DNA from: Agrobacterium larrymoorei
Lineage (GTDB): Bacteria > Pseudomonadota > Alphaproteobacteria > Rhizobiales > Rhizobiaceae
Assembly (NCBI RefSeq): GCF_030819275.1
Contig: NZ_JAUTBL010000002.1
Location: forward strand, 1,862,501 to 1,926,500
DNA: 64,000 nucleotides
Direction of reading: 5' to 3'
The notes beneath the pieces were generated by a model, which saw only the letters and a list, made by a program, of their open reading frames with translations, made no database searches and had not been told where the DNA came from. Positions 41,412 to 50,473 of the stretch are shown here, piece after piece. The position numbers and the translations under genes were made by a program. How positions within the stretch are numbered: position 1 is the first letter of the stretch; each line of letters begins with the position of its first letter.

Positions 41412-42437
41412 TCAGCCTCCCATCTTTTCAAGGCTGGCGAGATCGGGAAGGTCGAAAATGGAGATGTCCGCCGGACGGGCCGGAGCGGTTGTTCGCACCC
41501 CAGCGCGCAGCTTGGCGGAACGGGCACGCGGGTTGAGCTCCGCCTCTTCCTCGCTCGCCGCAACCATCGGCTTGCCGAGCGAATCGAAGATCGCCGGCTT
41601 GTCTTCCACCATCGGCATATGGCGTGAACCCGCCGCGCGGCCGGAACGATCGGCAAAATATTTCTTCACGATGCGGTCTTCCAGTGAGTGGAAGGTGACG
41701 ACGACGAGACGGCCGCCGGGCTTCAACACCTGTTCGGCCGCAAACAAGGCCTTTGCCAGCTCGCCCAACTCATCATTGACGAAGACGCGCAGCGCCTGGA
41801 AGACGCGGGTCGCTGGATGGATCTTATCCTTCGCCTTGCGCGGCGTGACGATTTCGATCAGCCCGGCAAGGTCGCGCGTCGTGCGGAAGGGCTCTTCCGC
41901 ACGCTTCTTCTCGATGGCACGGGCAATACGTCCTGCCTGCTTTTCCTCACCGAGAAAGCCGAAGATGCGGATCAGATCGCCGACCTTGCAGCGGTTGACG
42001 ACATCGGCGGCGGAAACGCCGGATGCCGACATGCGCATATCGAGCGGGCCGTTCTTCTGGAAGGAGAAGCCGCGCTCGGCCTCATCGATCTGCATGGACG
42101 AGACACCGATATCCAGCACCACGCCATCGAGCCCTTGGGCCGGCGCATGCGCTGCCAGGTCGGAAAACTGCGAGTGAATGAGAGAGAGCCGCCCGCCATT
42201 GGCGGCAACCATCGGCTGGCCGCCAGCGATTGCAGTTGGATCACGATCAAGAGCGATGACATGAGCGCCGCGGTCGAGGATCGCCTGGGTGTAGCCGCCA
42301 GCACCAAACGTGCCGTCGAGAATGATCTTGCCTTCCGCGGTATCAAGCGCGCTCAAAACTTCGCGAAGGAGAACCGGAATGTGGCGAACAGGTCCGCCAC
42401 CGGCATCAGAAGATCGTCCGCCAGAATTCGCCGCCAT
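41412..42437 (-). CDS. rsmH: 16S rRNA (cytosine(1402)-N4)-methyltransferase
   Basis: SAM-dependent methyltransferase modifying the ribosomal decoding centre. The 341-residue protein begins [14 protein letters not shown] after a short Gly/Ser-rich leader, has the SAM motif [45 protein letters not shown] and the C-terminal [18 protein letters not shown] use the ATG at 42437; the open frame extends past mraZ to 43064 but that part is out-of-frame mraZ sequence. It is 14 bp downstream of mraZ. Confidence 0.96.
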   Translation of the reverse strand: MAANSGGRSSDAGGGPVRHIPVLLREVLSALDTAEGKIILDGTFGAGGYTQAILDRGAHVIALDRDPTAIAGGQPMVAANGGRLSLIHSQFSDLAAHAPAQGLDGVVLDIGVSSMQIDEAERGFSFQKNGPLDMRMSASGVSAADVVNRCKVGDLIRIFGFLGEEKQAGRIARAIEKKRAEEPFRTTRDLAGLIEIVTPRKAKDKIHPATRVFQALRVFVNDELGELAKALFAAEQVLKPGGRLVVVTFHSLEDRIVKKYFADRSGRAAGSRHMPMVEDKPAIFDSLGKPMVAASEEEAELNPRARSAKLRAGVRTTAPARPADISIFDLPDLASLEKMGG

Positions 42438-42451
42438 TCCGTGTCCCCGCC

Positions 42452-42892
42452 TTATACGGGGCGAACAGCAGAAAAACTGCGCCCCGCTCTTGCCGCCGTC
42501 TGCGCCTCGTGAAACGCGTCCGGCTGCCACAACTGAAAATGATCCGCCCGACCGACAAAGGTCACTTCGGTGGTGATACCGGTGAAGTCCCGGATGAAAT
42601 CCGTGACCATCAACCGCCCTTCCCCGTCGAGCTTCATGAACACGCCGCCACCGTGAACCAGCAGCGACATTGCATTTGCTTCCGGCGAAAACGCATCCAT
42701 CGACGCGATCTGCCGCTCGTAGCGATCCAACAGGTCCGGCCCGCCAATGCTGATGGCCGGAAAGGCGAAATCCTGAAGGCAATAAAGCTCTTGGATATCG
42801 CGCTGCGCCAACACCGAACGAAACGCCGACGGAACCGAAACACGCCCCTTGGCGTCGATCCTGTTCGTCACATTCGATAAAAAGCGCCCCAT
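42452..42892 (-). CDS. mraZ: Transcriptional regulator MraZ
   Basis: AbrB-like DNA-binding protein that represses its own dcw operon by binding TGGG repeats. The 146-residue product begins [20 protein letters not shown], with the first SpoVT/AbrB half, and the second half follows [13 protein letters not shown]. The ATG at 42892 lacks a strong ribosome binding site, but the family start is unambiguous. It is the first gene of the cluster, and its expected operator is present upstream at 43054-43087. Confidence 0.95.
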   Translation of the reverse strand: MGRFLSNVTNRIDAKGRVSVPSAFRSVLAQRDIQELYCLQDFAFPAISIGGPDLLDRYERQIASMDAFSPEANAMSLLVHGGGVFMKLDGEGRLMVTDFIRDFTGITTEVTFVGRADHFQLWQPDAFHEAQTAARAGRSFSAVRPV

Positions 42893-43282
42893 ATGACAAC
42901 TCGCCAGAAACGCCTGAAGCCGCATGCTCAGGCGACACCGATACGCACGACAAATCGCTGACCGGCAGAACCAAACATTCTGCAGCCTTGGAAAGGCCTT
43001 TCATCCGTTTCAGCGATTGCGGGTCAAAAACACGACCCCTTGTGGTGTGCATTTGGGATATCATGGGACACTATGGGCGTCAATGGGAGAAGGCGGCGCG
43101 AACCGACTTCGGATTCGAATATTCATATCCCGTTAAGTTTAACGAATGGTTTACCGGCCGCGCTTTCGAGCGCCCTCCCCGCCTCCCGTTACGGAAGCTT
43201 GGAAGAAAATTTCTTGAACGATAACAATGCCCTATTCCGAAGATCGGAATCGGCTTCATATGGGAAGAGAAAGAGAGAAATC
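42893..43282. other. dcw promoter region between mraZ and rnpB
   Basis: A 390-bp gap holding the MraZ boxes (43054-43087). On the minus strand a candidate promoter lies 27 bp downstream of them: TTGACC (complement of 43022-43027), a 17-bp spacer and ATGAAA as a weak -10. The part nearer rnpB is A+T-rich, with GTTAAGTTTAAC at 43135-43146, and runs into the T-rich 3' flank of rnpB. No protein gene is supported. Confidence 0.55.
43054..43087 (+). promoter_or_regulatory. MraZ-binding box array
   Basis: Four TGGG words start at 43054, 43064, 43074 and 43084, exactly 10 bp (one helical turn) apart, each followed by a base and a 5-bp spacer. This matches the TGGGN-N5 direct repeats known as the MraZ recognition site upstream of mraZ in other bacteria. 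Their first base is 162 bp upstream of the mraZ start codon. The boxes read TGGG on the strand opposite to mraZ. Confidence 0.88.
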
Positions 43283-43684
43283 GCCAGTTGGCCTGTAAGC
43301 CGGGTTCTGTATGGCCCCGGTTTGACCCGGAACGTGGCAGCCATTCATCTGGGACGGCATTTGCATGCCGCCTCGCGCAACCCACCCGGATGACTCGCCC
43401 GGAAACAGGCTGTAGGCACCGCTTTCGCGGCACCCCACGTCATCCCTATTCGGTCTTGCTCCCGGTGGGGTTTACCATGCCACCCCTGTTACCAGCGGCG
43501 CGGTGGGCTCTTACCCCACCCTTTCACCCTTACCACCTGAAAGGTGGCGGTCTACTCTCTGCGGCACTTTCCCTAGGGTCACCCCCGCCGGACGTTATCC
43601 GGCACCGTGTTTCCGTGGAGCCCGGACTTTCCTCACCCTACCGTCTTTCGACATTGGTAAAGCGCGGCTGCCCGGCCAACTGGC
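43283..43684 (-). ncRNA. rnpB: RNase P RNA (alpha-proteobacterial type A)
   Basis: Catalytic RNA of RNase P, which matures tRNA 5' ends. On the minus strand the P1 helix arms GCCAGTTGGCC and GGCCAACTGGC bound the RNA (43684 and 43283). Inside are the conserved GAGGAAAGTCCGGGCTCCAC near the 5' end, the CAGAGAGTAGACCGCC core, and ACAGAACCCGGCTTACAG near the 3' end. The length of about 402 nt is normal. A T-rich stretch follows the 3' end. It lies upstream of, and in the same direction as, mraZ. Confidence 0.97.
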
Positions 43685-43767
43685 ACGCGCTCCTTAGACG
43701 GGTTCAAGATGAAAAGCCAACGGAAAATCGGCAGAAGCTGGACAGCATTTGAAGGAGGTGGCTGAGC

Positions 43768-44961
43768 CTATCGGCCAAAGACCGGTGCGAAATCGGTCTC
43801 GTAACCTTCGTCCTTGAGATGGCCTTGCGTCAGAAGTGCTGCCCCCAACCGCCCGATCTCGTCCGAACTCTTTGCCGCGGCACCGCAGCCGCCGGTCAGA
43901 ACCGCAATCCGCTCCGACCCACAATAGCCGATCGCCGGGTAGCCGCTCGGCGTATAGGATGTGACACAGGCCGCCATCGACAATCTTGCTACATCGATGC
44001 CGGGAACAAGCGTCTCGACGACGGCCGCGAGATTGTCCCGCACCTCAGGCTTTCCGCCCGCCCGGAACCAGGCACGGATCTCCGCATCCGTGCCAAGCAG
44101 AATATCTTCCGGTTCACCGCCAATCTTCAGATAGGCCTTGCCATCGGGATAGATGACCGGTGGCAGAAGATAGATATGCTTGGCCGGATCACTCGGCTCA
44201 TAGATCAGCGAGGGCATCTCGGAAAAGTTTGGAAGATCGGCGTCGTCGACCTCAAAGAAGGCAACCGTGCGGCCATAGACCTCCATCGCAAGCGGCTGCG
44301 GTAACAGCCCTTCCATCGTTGAAAATCCACCCGCAGCCACGAGCACCTTTTCCGCCGTATAACTTTTGCCGGAAGCAGTGGTGACGAGCGCCACACCCGC
44401 CTCATCCCGCACCGAAACGACAACGTCCTCATAGCGCGTCACCCCGCGCTTTTGTGCTGAAAGTATTTGCGCCCGCACCAGCTCGCGCGGATTGATGTGA
44501 CCGGCATTGCGCCGCTCGAAGACGCCTTCGCAACCGCTTTCGAAAGAAAAATAGGGGAAGCGCTGGACCAACTCGGCATCACCGAGAACGTCGGTTTCCA
44601 CCCCGAGCGATTCGGCCGCAGCACAGACATTCTCGATATAGGGAACACCTGTCCCCCGCGCCTTGCCGACAATCAGGCAGCCGACTTCATGGTAGAAATT
44701 GATCCCACTCTCACGCTCGATCTCCTGGTAGCGCGCAATCGAGCGATTGGCGAGCAGCGCCCAGTCCGCATCGTCGTCGATGGTCCGCGTGATCCGCGCC
44801 GCGTCGTAGTGGCTGGCAAACACGCCCTGATGATGTCGGATATCCGAAGGCTCAAGCGGCCCGATCAGCGCAACGCCGTCCGACTGTAGAGACAGATGCC
44901 GAGCCGCTGCTGCCCCCATCATGCCCGCACCAACGACGATATATTTGAACTGCGCTGCCAT
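43768..44961 (-). CDS. FAD-dependent oxidoreductase, DAO family (paralogue A)
   Basis: A 397-residue flavoenzyme of the D-amino acid oxidase/sarcosine oxidase superfamily. The N-terminal dinucleotide motif is YIVVGAGMMGAAAARHLSLQ, VLVAAGGFSTMEGLLP is the second FAD contact, and VTSYTPSGYPAIGY lies near the C-terminus. The closest known types oxidise N-methyl or D-amino acids; the substrate cannot be read here. The ATG at 44961 (MAAQFKYI) is preferred. A clear paralogue lies 96 bp upstream on the same strand. Confidence 0.85.
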   Translation of the reverse strand: MAAQFKYIVVGAGMMGAAAARHLSLQSDGVALIGPLEPSDIRHHQGVFASHYDAARITRTIDDDADWALLANRSIARYQEIERESGINFYHEVGCLIVGKARGTGVPYIENVCAAAESLGVETDVLGDAELVQRFPYFSFESGCEGVFERRNAGHINPRELVRAQILSAQKRGVTRYEDVVVSVRDEAGVALVTTASGKSYTAEKVLVAAGGFSTMEGLLPQPLAMEVYGRTVAFFEVDDADLPNFSEMPSLIYEPSDPAKHIYLLPPVIYPDGKAYLKIGGEPEDILLGTDAEIRAWFRAGGKPEVRDNLAAVVETLVPGIDVARLSMAACVTSYTPSGYPAIGYCGSERIAVLTGGCGAAAKSSDEIGRLGAALLTQGHLKDEGYETDFAPVFGR

Positions 44962-45057
44962 AACCGCTCTCATAAAATTTCAGATTCTGCTTCAGAGACT
45001 TGTAGCGCCTTCTTGAATCACGGCCAGAGGGATTTCAGGTTTTGATGAAGGCGATCG

Positions 45058-46245
45058 TCAAACAAACACCGGCGCCATCTGCGCAGCAAAATCGTCCTCA
45101 CTCAACTGCCCCTCAAGCAGAAGCACCGCCCCAAGCCGGCCAATCTCATCGGAAGATTTCGCCGAAACGAAATTACCGCCGGTCAGCGCCGCAATGTTGG
45201 AAGACGATGTGTAACCGATATAGGGATAGCCGGTGCGGGTGATGGAGGCGACGCAGGAGCCGGACGTCACGGGGCACCCGGCAAGGGCGGGCATCAACTC
45301 GATCGCGCGACGGACAAGGAAATCCACCTCACTCGCCGTTCCGTCTGAATGGAACCATTGGACTGCCTGATCGAGCGTTTCCAGCCTGCCCTTCTCGCTC
45401 TCCCCGCCAATCTTCAAATAGACCTTGCCATCCGGATAACGAACGGGGGACAGGACATAGACGATGTCGTCTTCGCTTTCCGCAAGGACGATGGTGGAGG
45501 GCATGCCGGCAAACGCTTCCTGCTTTTCTTCGTCCAACTCGAAGAAGGCGATGGTGCGACCCGTTGCCGCCATGTCCACTTTGAGAGGCAGAAGATCAGC
45601 CATGTTGGTGAAGCCGCCCGCTGCGACGATCACCTTTTCCGCCGTGTATCGATGCCCGTCCAAGGTCTCCACTTCGACGCCCAAACTGCTATCGGAGACC
45701 TTCACCGCCGTCTGACGAAAGACCGAGGCACCCTGCTGCTCGGCAATCGTCACTTGCGCCTTCACCAAGGCGCGCGGGTTGACATAACCGGCACTACGCG
45801 GCTCGAACCAGCCACGATGATCGCCCGGCAGGGAAAACATCGGGAAGCGAGAGGAAAGCGCATCCGGCTCGTAGGTCTCGACCGTCAGACCAAGAGTGTC
45901 CTTTCGACGCATCGCTCCCGAGACATAGTCACCGCCCAACCCCTTACCATTACCGGTGAAGAGGCAGCCCACTTCGTGATAAAAACGGATGCCGCTCTTC
46001 TGCTCGATCTCGCCATAGCGTGCGATCGAGCGCTTCGCGAGCTCTGCCCATACTGGGTCGCCGTCAAAACCGCGCGTGATCCGCGCCTCGTCATAGTGGC
46101 TGGAGAAGACGCCGTAATGGTTCTTGCGGTCTGTCGGTTCGGCAGGACCGATCAGCGCGACGCCATCTGTCCGCAAGGAAAGATGGCGCGCCGCCGCGGC
46201 TCCCATCATTCCAGCGCCGATCACGATGTATTTGAAGTCCACCAT
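45058..46245 (-). CDS. FAD-dependent oxidoreductase, DAO family (paralogue B)
   Basis: A 395-residue flavoenzyme closely related to its downstream neighbour. Both share YIV(V/I)GAGMMGAAAARHLSL, the HHQGVFASHYDAARIT-like segment (here NHYGVFSSHYDEARIT) and the closing region GG(C/N).(A/S)AKSSDEIGRLGA. I use the ATG at 46245 (MVDFKYIV); the frame stays open to 46338, into a dispersed repeat. The two genes look like a tandem duplication that has since diverged, perhaps toward different amine or amino acid substrates. Confidence 0.85.
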   Translation of the reverse strand: MVDFKYIVIGAGMMGAAAARHLSLRTDGVALIGPAEPTDRKNHYGVFSSHYDEARITRGFDGDPVWAELAKRSIARYGEIEQKSGIRFYHEVGCLFTGNGKGLGGDYVSGAMRRKDTLGLTVETYEPDALSSRFPMFSLPGDHRGWFEPRSAGYVNPRALVKAQVTIAEQQGASVFRQTAVKVSDSSLGVEVETLDGHRYTAEKVIVAAGGFTNMADLLPLKVDMAATGRTIAFFELDEEKQEAFAGMPSTIVLAESEDDIVYVLSPVRYPDGKVYLKIGGESEKGRLETLDQAVQWFHSDGTASEVDFLVRRAIELMPALAGCPVTSGSCVASITRTGYPYIGYTSSSNIAALTGGNFVSAKSSDEIGRLGAVLLLEGQLSEDDFAAQMAPVFV

Positions 46246-46310
46246 GGCTACCCTCTTTGTGCATGCTGAGCCTTCACTAGCAAACACGCGAAGTGGAAAG
46301 AAGCCCGCAT

Positions 46311-46404
46311 AGAGCGCCGTGCGTCCTATTGGACGCACAAAGGACGCTCTATCTTCTTTGATCTACGCATCGTGCTTTCCGAAAATCGATTCCGATTTTC
46401 GGGC
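46311..46404 (+). repeat. Dispersed palindromic intergenic repeat, copy 2
   Basis: Same element as 4804-4866, here complete. An outer AGAGCG..CGCTCT stem encloses a perfect inner stem GTGCGTCC-TATT-GGACGCAC. The shared ATCTACGCATC follows, and then a second hairpin CCGAAAATCG-ATTC-CGATTTTCGG (46379-46402). It lies between the oxidoreductase B start and the end of the convergently positioned SLT gene on the minus strand, so the second hairpin could also act as a terminator. Confidence 0.88.
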
Positions 46405-46426
46405 CGATGCTGTAGCCTCAATACCA

Positions 46427-46963
46427 TCACCCTTGGAGCAACGCCTGCACCTTGCCGCAATAGGCCTTCGACACCGGGTTCATGCGAGTTGCGGCATGGC
46501 CGGCATTGTAGCGCAAAATGGTGCTGCACACTTCGCCGCCACCCAGTTGATGCGCGGTAGCGAGATATTGCATACCCCAGCGAATGTTGGTTTCCGGATC
46601 GTAGAGCGCCTTGACCGTGCCACGATAGCCCATCATCCGTGCGGTGGCTGGCTTGATCTGCATGAGCCCGACTTCGCCAGCACTTCCTCGGGCCTTGGGA
46701 TTGAAACGGCTTTCGACCGCAACGACCGCATGCGCCAGGTTCGTCGGCACGCCGTAACGCTTGGCATATTTGACGATGAGATCGGAGTAATCATTCTTCA
46801 GCGTGGCAGGAAGGGTTCGCTCAGGGATGGGGTAACCGGGCTTGCGGAAATAGGTTTCTAGCGTCACGGTCCTGGTCTTCACGTCATCCTTGGCGACGAC
46901 AATTCCGGTCTGCGCGGCCAGCATCGAGATACAGACCGAGACAGCAAAAATCACTCTTCTCAT
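46427..46963 (-). CDS. Small SLT-type lytic transglycosylase
   Basis: Periplasmic murein-cleaving enzyme. The 178-residue protein has an N-terminal signal peptide (MRRVIFAVSVCISMLAAQTG) and a single SLT domain. The catalytic Glu is in AVVAVESRFNPKARGSAG, followed by GLMQIKPATARMMGY and NIRWGMQYLATAH with LRYNAGH near the end. The start at 46963 gives a clean signal peptide; frames extend to 47095 without family character. It opens a stretch of the window rich in wall hydrolases. Confidence 0.88.
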   Translation of the reverse strand: MRRVIFAVSVCISMLAAQTGIVVAKDDVKTRTVTLETYFRKPGYPIPERTLPATLKNDYSDLIVKYAKRYGVPTNLAHAVVAVESRFNPKARGSAGEVGLMQIKPATARMMGYRGTVKALYDPETNIRWGMQYLATAHQLGGGEVCSTILRYNAGHAATRMNPVSKAYCGKVQALLQG

Positions 46964-47210
46964 CAGTAGAAATAGTCTCCAGGCACGAAGACATCCAGTC
47001 ATGGACACGCAAAGGCGCACATCAGGAAAGTCACGGGAACAATCCTTTGGAAAGTCTTCGTCATTGATATTGTCGGCTTCTATGGAAAGACCCATCCAGC
47101 CGCATTTCGATGCGGCGTTTAAAGTCGGCCAATAAGGATTTACTGTGGCAGCATCTTAAGAAGGGATGGTGGACCGGCTTCGATCACGCCAGTTTCATCG
47201 GAAATCGCGC

Positions 47211-47978
47211 CTACGCGCTTCTGAATTTCGGCAGTGCCGAAATGAGCCGGTGCAGCGTATCGATGGTGGAAAAATCGGCGATGCCGTCAACCAGCGCAGG
47301 CCGGAAATGTCGCTGGAAGGCGGCGACAGCACCTTCCGTCTTCTCACAATAACTGCCCGAAATTTCAACGCCGTAGCCATAGAGCGACAGCATCGATTGC
47401 AGGGCCTCCACCGGCTGGCCACTATCGCCGCGATGGAAGAAACGTCCACCGCCGATCGGAGCGGGCTGGACCCAATGGCCAATGCCCTTCTGCGACAGGA
47501 TGTCCCATGGGAACTTCTCGCCCGGATCGACCTTGCGAATAGGCGCAACATCGGAGTGCGCCAGCACTCTTTCCGGCGCAATCGACCAGCGCGCGCCGCA
47601 GTCGCGACACAATTCAACGACCGCTTCGATCTGGACTTCGGGGAAAGCCGGCAGTCCGGCAGGATGGCCGCCATTGGCGATCTCGATGCCGATCGAGCGT
47701 GAGTTCAGATCGATCTCGCCCGCCCAGAAGCTCTTGCCCGCATGCCAGGCGCGACGGCTTTCCGGCACCATCTGAATGACGCGTCCATCTTCGAAAACAA
47801 GATAATGGCTGGAAACCTGGCTTGCCGGATCGCAGAGCCAGGAGAGCGCACGCTCTGCGCTTTCCATGCCGGTGTAGTGAAGAATGATGGAATCGGGTGC
47901 GCTCATCCCCACCCGCTCGCCATGATTTGGCGAGGGCTGGACGCTGGCACCGGCATAATCCGGCAGAAAGTCACTCAT
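47211..47978 (-). CDS. N-acetylmuramoyl-L-alanine amidase (Amidase_2) with PG-binding domain
   Basis: A 255-residue zinc amidase of the AmpD/AmiD type, cutting between MurNAc and the stem peptide. Zinc ligands are His in SIILHYTGMESAERAL and His/Asp in VLAHSDVAPIRKVDPGEKFPWD; the general-base Glu is in IGIEIANGGH. A C-terminal peptidoglycan-binding domain spans about residues 185-250 (SGQPVEALQSMLSLYGYGVE). There is no signal peptide, which favours a cytoplasmic recycling role. It overlaps the upstream DnaJ/TerB gene by 4 bp. Confidence 0.9.
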   Translation of the reverse strand: MSDFLPDYAGASVQPSPNHGERVGMSAPDSIILHYTGMESAERALSWLCDPASQVSSHYLVFEDGRVIQMVPESRRAWHAGKSFWAGEIDLNSRSIGIEIANGGHPAGLPAFPEVQIEAVVELCRDCGARWSIAPERVLAHSDVAPIRKVDPGEKFPWDILSQKGIGHWVQPAPIGGGRFFHRGDSGQPVEALQSMLSLYGYGVEISGSYCEKTEGAVAAFQRHFRPALVDGIADFSTIDTLHRLISALPKFRSA

Positions 47979-48727
47979 GCGACGCGGCGTTCTCTCTCGA
48001 TGGCCGCATAGGCGGCATTGAGTGCCGCCATACGCTCATTCGCAGCCGCATGCAATTCCATAGGAACGCCACGGGCAATGAGCTTGTCGGGATGATGCTC
48101 GGCCACCAGCAGACGGTAGCGCTTGCGGATATCGGAGAAGTCGTCGGACGGAGAAACGCCGAGCACGCGGTAGGGATCGCGCCCTTCCATATGGACATGG
48201 CGCGCCATGATCGTTTCGAAATGATCCTCGGTAATCCGGAAGATTTCCGCGATCCGGCCAAGGAAGGCCATCTCACGTTCATGGATCAGGCCATCGGCCT
48301 TGGCGATGTGGAACAGGCCGTCCACGACGCTCTCCAGCATCTCGCAGTTTTCACGCCCCGTGCCGCAGAGTCCTGCAAGGCGCTCGGCATAGGCTTCGTA
48401 ACCGGCGACGTCCTGCCGCGCGAGGTTATAAAGCCGTGCAACGTTCTTGGCTTCTTCTTCGGGAAAATCGAATATCTGGCGAAAGGCGCGTACCTCGGCA
48501 TCGTTCACGACACCGTCGGCCTTTGCCATCTTTGCGGAAAGAGCAATGATCGCGACGGAGAAGGACACCTTGCGGCGAGTCTCCGGATCGCCTTCGAAGA
48601 CGGTGCGGACCGCTTCGATCACGCGACCCAGGACGTTTCCTGCCGCTTCGCCGATCGCGCCGAGCAGCCGCTCCCAGAGGGATGAAATTTGCAAACAGGC
48701 GAAATCGAACATCATGTCTCTAAGCAT
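47975..48727 (-). CDS. TerB/DnaJ-domain co-chaperone (DjlA-like)
   Basis: A 250-residue protein with a TerB-type helical domain (about residues 45-165, KVSFSVAIIALSAKMAKADGVV and DGLFHIAKADGLIHEREM) and a C-terminal J domain (about 180-245). The J domain has the HPD tripeptide in LLVAEHHPDKLIARG after DPYRVLGVSPSDD. DjlA proteins stimulate DnaK; unlike E. coli DjlA there is no clear N-terminal membrane helix. The ATG at 48727 has GGAG at suitable spacing, though starts at 48715 or 48712 are possible. Overlaps the amidase gene by 4 bp. Confidence 0.87.
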   Translation of the reverse strand: MLRDMMFDFACLQISSLWERLLGAIGEAAGNVLGRVIEAVRTVFEGDPETRRKVSFSVAIIALSAKMAKADGVVNDAEVRAFRQIFDFPEEEAKNVARLYNLARQDVAGYEAYAERLAGLCGTGRENCEMLESVVDGLFHIAKADGLIHEREMAFLGRIAEIFRITEDHFETIMARHVHMEGRDPYRVLGVSPSDDFSDIRKRYRLLVAEHHPDKLIARGVPMELHAAANERMAALNAAYAAIERERRVA

Positions 48728-49022
48728 GACGGCTCCATGGTGTGAATGCAAGACGCATAAGGTCGCTGATCATTAAGTTTTCGTCATCTTAGCTTCGCTC
48801 TACGCTGATCATTTGACGCAGACGTAACAGCTTTTCCACAGGTCGGTTCCGCGGTCACTGACACTTCCCGGCATTGAAACGATTATATTCGCCACGCAGT
48901 TCACCGATCTTCGAGAATACCGCGAAATACCCGTTTTTCTTGAGAAATTCACTTTACATGCAAAACGGCCTGTCGCATCCATTTGCCCCGACACGCATTG
49001 AGAACCGACAAAGGAGAGCCCC
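48728..49022. other. Divergent promoter region djlA-like / pfp
   Basis: A 295-bp gap between divergent genes. It contains the strong AAAGGAGAG ribosome binding site of pfp and must carry both promoters. No repeat, RNA gene or clear operator was seen. Confidence 0.5.
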
Positions 49023-50234
49023 ATGGCCAAACAAAAAGTCGCAATGTTGACCGCAGGCGGACTGGCGCCCTGCCTCTCGTCTGCCGTGGGCGGATTGATC
49101 GAACGTTACACCGACATCGCTCCCGAAATCGACATCGTGGCCTATCGCTCCGGCTATCAGGGCGTGCTCCTTGGCGACAGCGTCGCAATTACCAAAGAGA
49201 TGCGTGAAAAGGCTCCTCTGCTGCATCGCTATGGCGGCTCCCCGATCGGCAACAGCCGCGTGAAGCTCACCAATGCCGCCGATTGCGCCAAGCGTGGATT
49301 GGTGAAGGAAGGCGAAAACCCCTTGCAAGTGGCTGCAGATCGTCTGGCCAAGGACGGCGTCACCATTCTTCACACGATCGGCGGCGACGACACCAATACC
49401 ACCGCTGCCGACCTTGCCGCCTATCTCGGAGCCAATGGTTACGACCTCACCGTCGTCGGCCTTCCCAAGACGGTCGATAATGACGTGGTCCCGATCAAGC
49501 AGTCGCTTGGCGCCTGGACGGCGGCGGAAGTCGGCGCAAACTTCTTTGACAATGTCAGCAACGAACAGAGTGCCGCGCCCAAGACCTTCGTCATTCACGA
49601 AGTCATGGGCCGCCACTGCGGCTGGCTGACGGCCGCCACCGCACGCGCCTATATCCAGAAGGTCAAGAGCAACGACTATGTCGAAGGCTTGCTGATGGGC
49701 GAAGAGTTGAAGCGCATCGACGGTCTTTACCTGCCTGAAATGGCCTTCGACATCCAGGCGGAAGCGGCCCGCCTGAAGAAAATCATGGAGAAGAATGGCT
49801 TCGTCACCCTCTTCGTTTCCGAAGGTGCAGGCCTCGATTCGATCGTGGCGGAGCGTGAAGCGGCCGGCGAAGCGGTCAAACGCGATGCCTTCGGCCATGT
49901 GAAGATCGACACGATCAATGTCGGTGGCTGGTTCCAGAAACAGTTCGCGAGCCTGATCGGCGCCGAGCGCACCATGGTACAGAAGTCCGGCTACTATGCC
50001 CGCTCGGCCCCGGCCAACGGAGAGGATCTACGCTTGATCCACAGCATGGTGGATCTGGCAGTCGAAAGCGCCCTCAACAAGGTCTCCGGCGTGACTGGCC
50101 ATGATGAGGATCAGGGCGGCAAGCTGCGCACCATCGAGTTCCCGCGCATCAAGGGCGGCAAGCATTTCGATATTTCCGCACCTTGGTTCTCCGAGGTGAT
50201 GGACCATATCGGCCAGCCCTTCAAAGCGGCGTAA
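49023..50234 (+). CDS. pfp: Pyrophosphate--fructose 6-phosphate 1-phosphotransferase
   Basis: Reversible glycolytic phosphofructokinase that uses PPi in place of ATP. The 403-residue protein has TAGGLAPCLSSAVGG near the N-terminus. TIGGDDTNTTAADL (about residue 118) has Asp where ATP-dependent enzymes have Gly (GGDG), the accepted marker for PPi use. GLPKTVDNDVVPI holds the second PPi-type Lys and the catalytic Asp, and VIHEVMGRHCGWL binds substrate. AAGGAGAG precedes the start. A terminator follows, so it is monocistronic. Confidence 0.95.
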   Translation: MAKQKVAMLTAGGLAPCLSSAVGGLIERYTDIAPEIDIVAYRSGYQGVLLGDSVAITKEMREKAPLLHRYGGSPIGNSRVKLTNAADCAKRGLVKEGENPLQVAADRLAKDGVTILHTIGGDDTNTTAADLAAYLGANGYDLTVVGLPKTVDNDVVPIKQSLGAWTAAEVGANFFDNVSNEQSAAPKTFVIHEVMGRHCGWLTAATARAYIQKVKSNDYVEGLLMGEELKRIDGLYLPEMAFDIQAEAARLKKIMEKNGFVTLFVSEGAGLDSIVAEREAAGEAVKRDAFGHVKIDTINVGGWFQKQFASLIGAERTMVQKSGYYARSAPANGEDLRLIHSMVDLAVESALNKVSGVTGHDEDQGGKLRTIEFPRIKGGKHFDISAPWFSEVMDHIGQPFKAA

Positions 50235-50285
50235 CGATCAACGCCCTCCTAAATTATTAGGAAGACAAGATCGAACTGATGCATC

Positions 50286-50330
50286 CATTGGCCCGGAAAA
50301 CCGTTTGGTTCCCGGGCCAATGCTTTATTC
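50286..50330 (+). terminator. Intrinsic terminator after pfp
   Basis: CATTGGCCCGG (50286-50296) pairs with CCGGGCCAATG (50312-50322), an 11-bp stem with a 15-base loop, followed by a T-rich CTTTATTCTCCTTTT. Confidence 0.85.
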
Positions 50331-50473
50331 TCCTTTTGAACGTCCCTGGAAGAAGGCGTGGCTTTCGCACAACGCAGCGCGGGAAAGCCCGCATTGTTCC
50401 AAACTCCATGTGACGAAGGCTTTATTATCGCCTCATCGCTTGGTAAAAAGATGTGAAGGGCAAGGAGGTCGTC

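Noticed and set aside
42438..43064. N-terminal extension of the rsmH frame
   Set aside because: Out-of-frame reading through mraZ and the dcw promoter; rsmH homologues start near 42437.
43288..43752. 154-codon open frame on the plus strand
   Set aside because: It runs antisense through the RNase P RNA; the structured RNA explains the open frame.
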